Assembly: GCF_022570735.2 (NCBI RefSeq)
Contig: NZ_JANCNS010000001.1
Span: forward strand, 1,426,001-1,490,000
DNA length: 64,000 bases
Source: Christiangramia oceanisediminis
Lineage (GTDB): Bacteria > Bacteroidota > Bacteroidia > Flavobacteriales > Flavobacteriaceae
Reading direction: 5' to 3'
In this document: positions 59,888 through 64,000 of the stretch, piece by piece
How the letters are laid out: each line of letters begins with the position of its first letter
How positions within the stretch are numbered: position 1 is the stretch's first letter
Position numbers and translations under genes: made by a program
Notes under the pieces: model-generated
What the model saw: only the letters and a program-made list of their open reading frames with translations
Database searches by the model: none
Told to the model about the DNA's origin: nothing

Positions 59888-62800
59888 ATGTTCGCTAAAA
59901 CATTCTTTCGTAATCCCCTTATTGCCAAAATTTTATTTTTAATATCCTTAATCGTAGTTAGTTTTGAACTTTCTGGACAAAACTTTTCACAAAATCTGTT
60001 GAACTTTAATGGTTTTACAGATGTTAATGCTGGAACATCCTTAATGTATGGTCCTGATGGTCGCTTATATGTTTCGGAGTATACCGGAGATATAAAGATT
60101 TATACTATTGAAAGGATAGGTCCCGGAGATTATGTAGTGCAGGCCATTGAGGTTTTGAATGATATAAAACAAATTCAGGATCATAATGACGACGGCTCCT
60201 TACATTCCTCCAATTTAAGGGAAACTATAGGTTTAACCGTGACTGGAACGGCCACCAATCCTATTTTTTATGTATCCTCAAGTGATTTTAGAATTGGTGG
60301 AGGAGGCAACGGGGAAGATGAAGGCCTGGATACTAACTCCGGAATCATTACCAGGTTTAGCTGGAATGGAACCTCCTGGGATGTAGTGGATATAGTTAGG
60401 GGACTACCAAGATCTGAAGAAAATCATGCTACTAATGGCCTTGAATTCGTCACAGTTAACGGGATAGATTATTTAATCGTTGCTCAGGGAGGCCATACCA
60501 ACGCCGGTGGACCTTCTAATAACTTTGCCTTTACAACGGAATATGCCTTATCTGCAGCTGTACTTTCAATTAACCTTACTCAATTGGAAGCTATGCCTAT
60601 TCTTAATGATAACGGTAGGAAATATATATATGATCTCCCAACCCTGGACGATCCTACGAGGCCTAACGTGAATGGCATAATCGATCCTGATGCTCCGGGA
60701 TATGATGGTATAGATGTGAACGATCCGTGGGGAGGGAATGACGGCTTGAATCAGGCAATGATAGTGCCAGGAGGACCTGTGCAGATCTTTTCACCTGGTT
60801 ATAGAAATGCTTACGATCTGGTTGTGACAGAAAGCGGGGCGGTTTACGTAACCGATAATGGAGCTAATGGAGGATGGGGTGGTTTTCCGGTTAATGAGGG
60901 AGGTGGCCTGGCCAATAACGATTATGATCCTAATGAGCCTGGCAGCACATCAAGTTCAGATGGCGAGCAGGTAAATAATAAGGATCATCTCACTTTGGTT
61001 ACTACAGATATTCAAAACTATCAATTTGGAAGTTTTTATGGCGGACATCCAACTCCGGTCCGTGCAAATCCTACCGGAGCGGGGCTTTATACCAATCCAG
61101 CAGTTACAGGAACCACCGGAGCGATCTTTAGAACGCTTATTTATCATCCCACTAAGAATGAACCTGGTTTCACTCAGGATCCTAATACTGGACTGCCTGC
61201 TAACTGGCCTCCAGTTTCAGTTGCTAACCCTGTTGAAGGCGATTGGAGAGGGCCTGGAATCAATAATCCTGACGGGCCAGACGACGAAATTATCACTACC
61301 TGGGGAACTAATACTAATGCCATTGACGAATATACCGCCTCGAACTTTTCTGGGGCAATGAAAGGAAACTTGCTTGCTGGTGTAAATACAGGTCTTTTAA
61401 GAAGAGTGGAGTTAAAAACAGATGGGACTCTTGAAACTCTTACCTCATCCTTTATTTCAGGTCTTGGAGGCAATGCCTTGGGTGTCACTTGTAATAGCGA
61501 TACAGATATTTTTCCTGGAACTATCTGGGTGGTAACCCTGGACGGTACTTTAACCGTTCTCGAACCCCAGGATTTTAGTATCTGTATTTTACCGGGAGAA
61601 GATGGCTACGATCCATCAGGCGATAATGATTTTGATGGATACACTAACCAGGATGAAGAGGATAATGGGACTGATGCCTGTAATGGTGGATCTCAGCCTC
61701 AGGATTTCGACAAAGCGGCAGGAGGTCCATTGGTTTCAGATTTGAACGACCTCGATGATGATAATGACGGTATTCCAGATCAGGACGATCCATTTCAATT
61801 AGGAGATGTTTCCAAGTCTGGATCGGATGCCTTTGTATTGCCGGTCAAGAATGAATTGTTCTCGAGTAATACCCAGTTGAAAGGCTACCTTGGCCTTGGT
61901 TTGACCGGTTTAATGAACAACGGTTCTCCTAATCCTAATTGGTTAAACATGCTGGACAGGCGTGACGACCCAAATGATCCTAATCCAAATGATATTTTAG
62001 GTGGCGCAATTGGAGCTATGACCATGCAAATGACCTCCGGCACTGCCTTAGGTATAGAAAATAGCCAGGAAAAAGGATTCCAGTATGGAGTCCAAACCGA
62101 TGTGAATACAGGTGTATTTACCGTTTCCGGGGGTATATTCAATTTTTCGGCACCACTTCAGCTATATGGAAATACCAGCGCTCCAAACGGGGAATTAGGG
62201 TTCTTTATCGGTGATGGTACCCAAAGCAATTATATTAAGTTCATTATTTCTCCCCAGGGTCTAACCGCACAACAGGAAATTAATGATAATCCGCAAACAC
62301 CGGTTAATCTGGTGCTGGATGTAGCAGAACGCCCTCAATCAGGTGTTGAATTTTATTTTGTGATCGACCCTTCGAGCGGACAGGTCGATCTAAAATATAG
62401 TCTTGATAATGGTTTGCGCCAGGATTTGGGAAGTTTAAATGCTGAAGGTGCTATCCTGGAAGCACTGCAACAGAATTCAAAAGATCTTGCAGTTGGCTTT
62501 ATTGGTACTTCAAATGCTGAAGGAGTGGAATTAGAGGGTACCTGGGATTATCTCAATGTGACTTCCAATCAGCCATCGCTACTTTCAGAACTGCCAGACC
62601 TGGAACGAACCGTTCAAAGTGCGGATGAGCTAATTAATTTAAATGATTATTTTACAGATGACCAGGGAGCAGCTAATCTTATCTATACCATTCAGGCTAA
62701 TACCGACCCTGCAGTAACGGCAACTATTTCTGGAAATAACCTGAGTTTGTCCTATCCTGCAAACTCGACAATAACAACTATTACCATTCGAGCAACCGAT

Positions 62801-64000
62801 GGCGATAACAATTTTGTGGAAGACAGTTTTACCGTGACCGTTGCAGACCCACCCTTAGTACTTTATAGGGTTAATGCAGGAGGCGCTTTGGTAGCATCAA
62901 TCGATTCGGAAATCGACTGGGCTGAGGATAGCTCTACCTCACCTTCCCCTTACTTATCTGTTGCTGGCACAGGTGGTATTTATACCGGTAATATTGTTAA
63001 CCTGGCAGAGGGAGTAGATGCAACAACGGTACCGGTAGGTATATTCAGTAAGGAACGATTTGATGGCTCCGCCGGTGCACCTAATCTTACCTATTCTTTT
63101 CCAGTGACCCAGCAAGGTAATTATGAAGTAAGATTATATATGGGGAATGCTTGGGATGGCACCTCAGATATTGGTACTCGAGTATTTGATGTTTCCATAG
63201 AAAATGTCGTACATCCTGAACTTGATAATATCGATCTCTCCGCCAGATTCGGACATAAAACAGGAGGGGTGATAAGCAAAATAGTGAATATTACAGACGG
63301 GTCCATCGATATATCATTTATTCACGGAGTTCAGAATCCATTGATAAATGGCATAGAAATACTTAGTTATTCAGGACCTGTGGAGACACCAATTCTAGTC
63401 TCAACTATTCCCGACCAGACTAATTTTATATCTGAAGAACTTGATGGCAGCCTGGCCGTTTCTGCAACAGGTGGAGATGGAAACCTTAATTATTCCATGG
63501 AAGGAGCGCCGGAAGGGGTGACAATTGAACCTACTAATGGTCAAATTGGAGGAACTATCGCTGAGGATGCCAATCTTGCCAGCCCCTATACCGTTACTGT
63601 TTATGTTAATGATAGTGATGGTACTACCACCGATGAGGTTTCTACCAGCTTTACCTGGACTATAATAGGGAATGAACCAAGCATATTAGTGGAGCTTCCA
63701 GATCTTGAAAGAACGGTTCAGAGTGCGGAAGATGTCATCAATTTAAATGATTATTTTACCGACGCCCAGGGATCAGCCAATCTTATCTATACCATAGAAG
63801 CAAATTCAGACCCATCCATTGTCGCAGCGATTAATGGAAGTGACCTGGTTCTAAACTATCCATCAGTTCCTGCCGTTTCTACAATAACAATTCGGGCAAC
63901 CGATGCCGATAATAATTTTATAGAAGATTCCTTTACCGTCAATGTTACAGAGCCACCATTGGTTCTTTATCGGGTAAACGCAGGTGGTTCATTAGTAGCC
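59888..64000 (+). CDS. Huge secreted multidomain protein with repeated malectin modules (3' end outside window)
   Basis: Open for 1371 codons to the window edge. Signal peptide IAKILFLISLIVVSFELSGQ. Residues about 35-560 resemble a sugar-dehydrogenase-like propeller (SLMYGPDGRLYVSEYTGDIKIY, GYRNAYDLVVTESGAVYVTDNG). An Asp-rich, calcium-binding TSP3-like stretch follows (about 570-640; DNDFDGYTNQDEEDNG, LDDDNDGIPDQDDP), then a LamG-like region. From about residue 899 comes a repeated unit LPDLERTVQSA...LINLNDYFTD, a beta domain, a malectin-like domain (LYRVNAGG...) and an Ig-like domain. The second unit begins near 1269. Likely a T9SS-exported adhesin or glycan-binding protein; the C-terminal signal is not visible. 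Confidence 0.85.
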   Translation, partial: MFAKTFFRNPLIAKILFLISLIVVSFELSGQNFSQNLLNFNGFTDVNAGTSLMYGPDGRLYVSEYTGDIKIYTIERIGPGDYVVQAIEVLNDIKQIQDHNDDGSLHSSNLRETIGLTVTGTATNPIFYVSSSDFRIGGGGNGEDEGLDTNSGIITRFSWNGTSWDVVDIVRGLPRSEENHATNGLEFVTVNGIDYLIVAQGGHTNAGGPSNNFAFTTEYALSAAVLSINLTQLEAMPILNDNGRKYIYDLPTLDDPTRPNVNGIIDPDAPGYDGIDVNDPWGGNDGLNQAMIVPGGPVQIFSPGYRNAYDLVVTESGAVYVTDNGANGGWGGFPVNEGGGLANNDYDPNEPGSTSSSDGEQVNNKDHLTLVTTDIQNYQFGSFYGGHPTPVRANPTGAGLYTNPAVTGTTGAIFRTLIYHPTKNEPGFTQDPNTGLPANWPPVSVANPVEGDWRGPGINNPDGPDDEIITTWGTNTNAIDEYTASNFSGAMKGNLLAGVNTGLLRRVELKTDGTLETLTSSFISGLGGNALGVTCNSDTDIFPGTIWVVTLDGTLTVLEPQDFSICILPGEDGYDPSGDNDFDGYTNQDEEDNGTDACNGGSQPQDFDKAAGGPLVSDLNDLDDDNDGIPDQDDPFQLGDVSKSGSDAFVLPVKNELFSSNTQLKGYLGLGLTGLMNNGSPNPNWLNMLDRRDDPNDPNPNDILGGAIGAMTMQMTSGTALGIENSQEKGFQYGVQTDVNTGVFTVSGGIFNFSAPLQLYGNTSAPNGELGFFIGDGTQSNYIKFIISPQGLTAQQEINDNPQTPVNLVLDVAERPQSGVEFYFVIDPSSGQVDLKYSLDNGLRQDLGSLNAEGAILEALQQNSKDLAVGFIGTSNAEGVELEGTWDYLNVTSNQPSLLSELPDLERTVQSADELINLNDYFTDDQGAANLIYTIQANTDPAVTATISGNNLSLSYPANSTITTITIRATDGDNNFVEDSFTVTVADPPLVLYRVNAGGALVASIDSEIDWAEDSSTSPSPYLSVAGTGGIYTGNIVNLAEGVDATTVPVGIFSKERFDGSAGAPNLTYSFPVTQQGNYEVRLYMGNAWDGTSDIGTRVFDVSIENVVHPELDNIDLSARFGHKTGGVISKIVNITDGSIDISFIHGVQNPLINGIEILSYSGPVETPILVSTIPDQTNFISEELDGSLAVSATGGDGNLNYSMEGAPEGVTIEPTNGQIGGTIAEDANLASPYTVTVYVNDSDGTTTDEVSTSFTWTIIGNEPSILVELPDLERTVQSAEDVINLNDYFTDAQGSANLIYTIEANSDPSIVAAINGSDLVLNYPSVPAVSTITIRATDADNNFIEDSFTVNVTEPPLVLYRVNAGGSLVA
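62582..64000 (+). repeat. Internal ~1.1-kb tandem repeat within the large surface protein gene
   Basis: The text from LPDLERTVQSADELINLNDYF (from about 62597) recurs as LPDLERTVQSAEDVINLNDYF (from about 63698), followed in both by matching IYTI...PPLVLYRVNAGG segments. The period is about 1.1 kb (roughly 367-370 codons). The second copy is cut by the window edge. Confidence 0.8.

Overview
The window looks like a chromosomal segment of a marine Flavobacteriaceae bacterium, closest in style to Gramella/Christiangramia. The reasons are: Bacteroidetes-type promoters (TTG or TTTG, an 18-20 bp spacer, then TAnnTTTG), a type IX secretion (T9SS) C-terminal sorting domain, a PorV-like outer-membrane protein, a DnaQ-like exonuclease fused to DnaE, an S16 protein with a long acidic tail, a UpxY-type NusG paralogue, and polysaccharide-degrading enzymes. 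The genus is inference; no 16S gene is present.

Layout. (1) 1-5577, all minus strand: two small envelope genes, tag, a TonB-like gene, then truB, uppP, a DUF3098 gene and ftsX in a tight run. That run is interrupted by a 427-bp cassette: a PD-(D/E)XK-like GxxExxY gene bounded by inverted repeats. (2) 5686-6649: a gene-free field of nested, modular palindromic repeats. (3) 6722-20090, mostly housekeeping: panE, leuS (whose reading frame has absorbed two repeat insertions), ald, rimM-rpsP, a DUF2383 protein, exonuclease-DnaE, thioredoxin and a DUF58 protein, followed by tRNA-Asp with a near-ideal promoter. (4) 20666-27180: a carbohydrate locus with a DUF1349-like/PD40 protein, a GH2 beta-galactosidase lipoprotein and a GH31 alpha-xylosidase, but no SusC/SusD pair. 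(5) 27238-36736, signalling: an outer-membrane protein next to an OmpR/HisKA two-component pair that share an 11-bp-phased operator-like repeat, an MFS transporter, a TPR/HisKA_2 kinase with a LytTR regulator, and a divergent TPR-LuxR-type regulator. (6) 36909-45559: a PorV paralogue followed immediately by a giant (~2470 aa) secreted subtilisin-like protease with a T9SS sorting domain. (7) 46184-59767: an exopolysaccharide/O-antigen cluster opened by a UpxY-like antiterminator behind a ~570-bp leader, with a flippase, a polymerase/ligase, eight glycosyltransferases, an acetyltransferase and the frameshifted remnant of a further glycosyltransferase. (8) 59888 to the end: the 5' part of a huge secreted protein with internally repeated malectin modules, cut by the window edge.

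How the genes work together. Regions 1 and 3 are core functions. Regions 4-8 are surface biology: polymer breakdown, sensing, T9SS secretion of very large adhesin- or protease-like proteins, and surface polysaccharide synthesis. The observations most worth following are the GxxExxY cassette inside the ftsX operon, the hierarchical repeat field and its invasion of leuS, the predicted OmpR-family regulon, and the regulator-PorV-giant protease locus.
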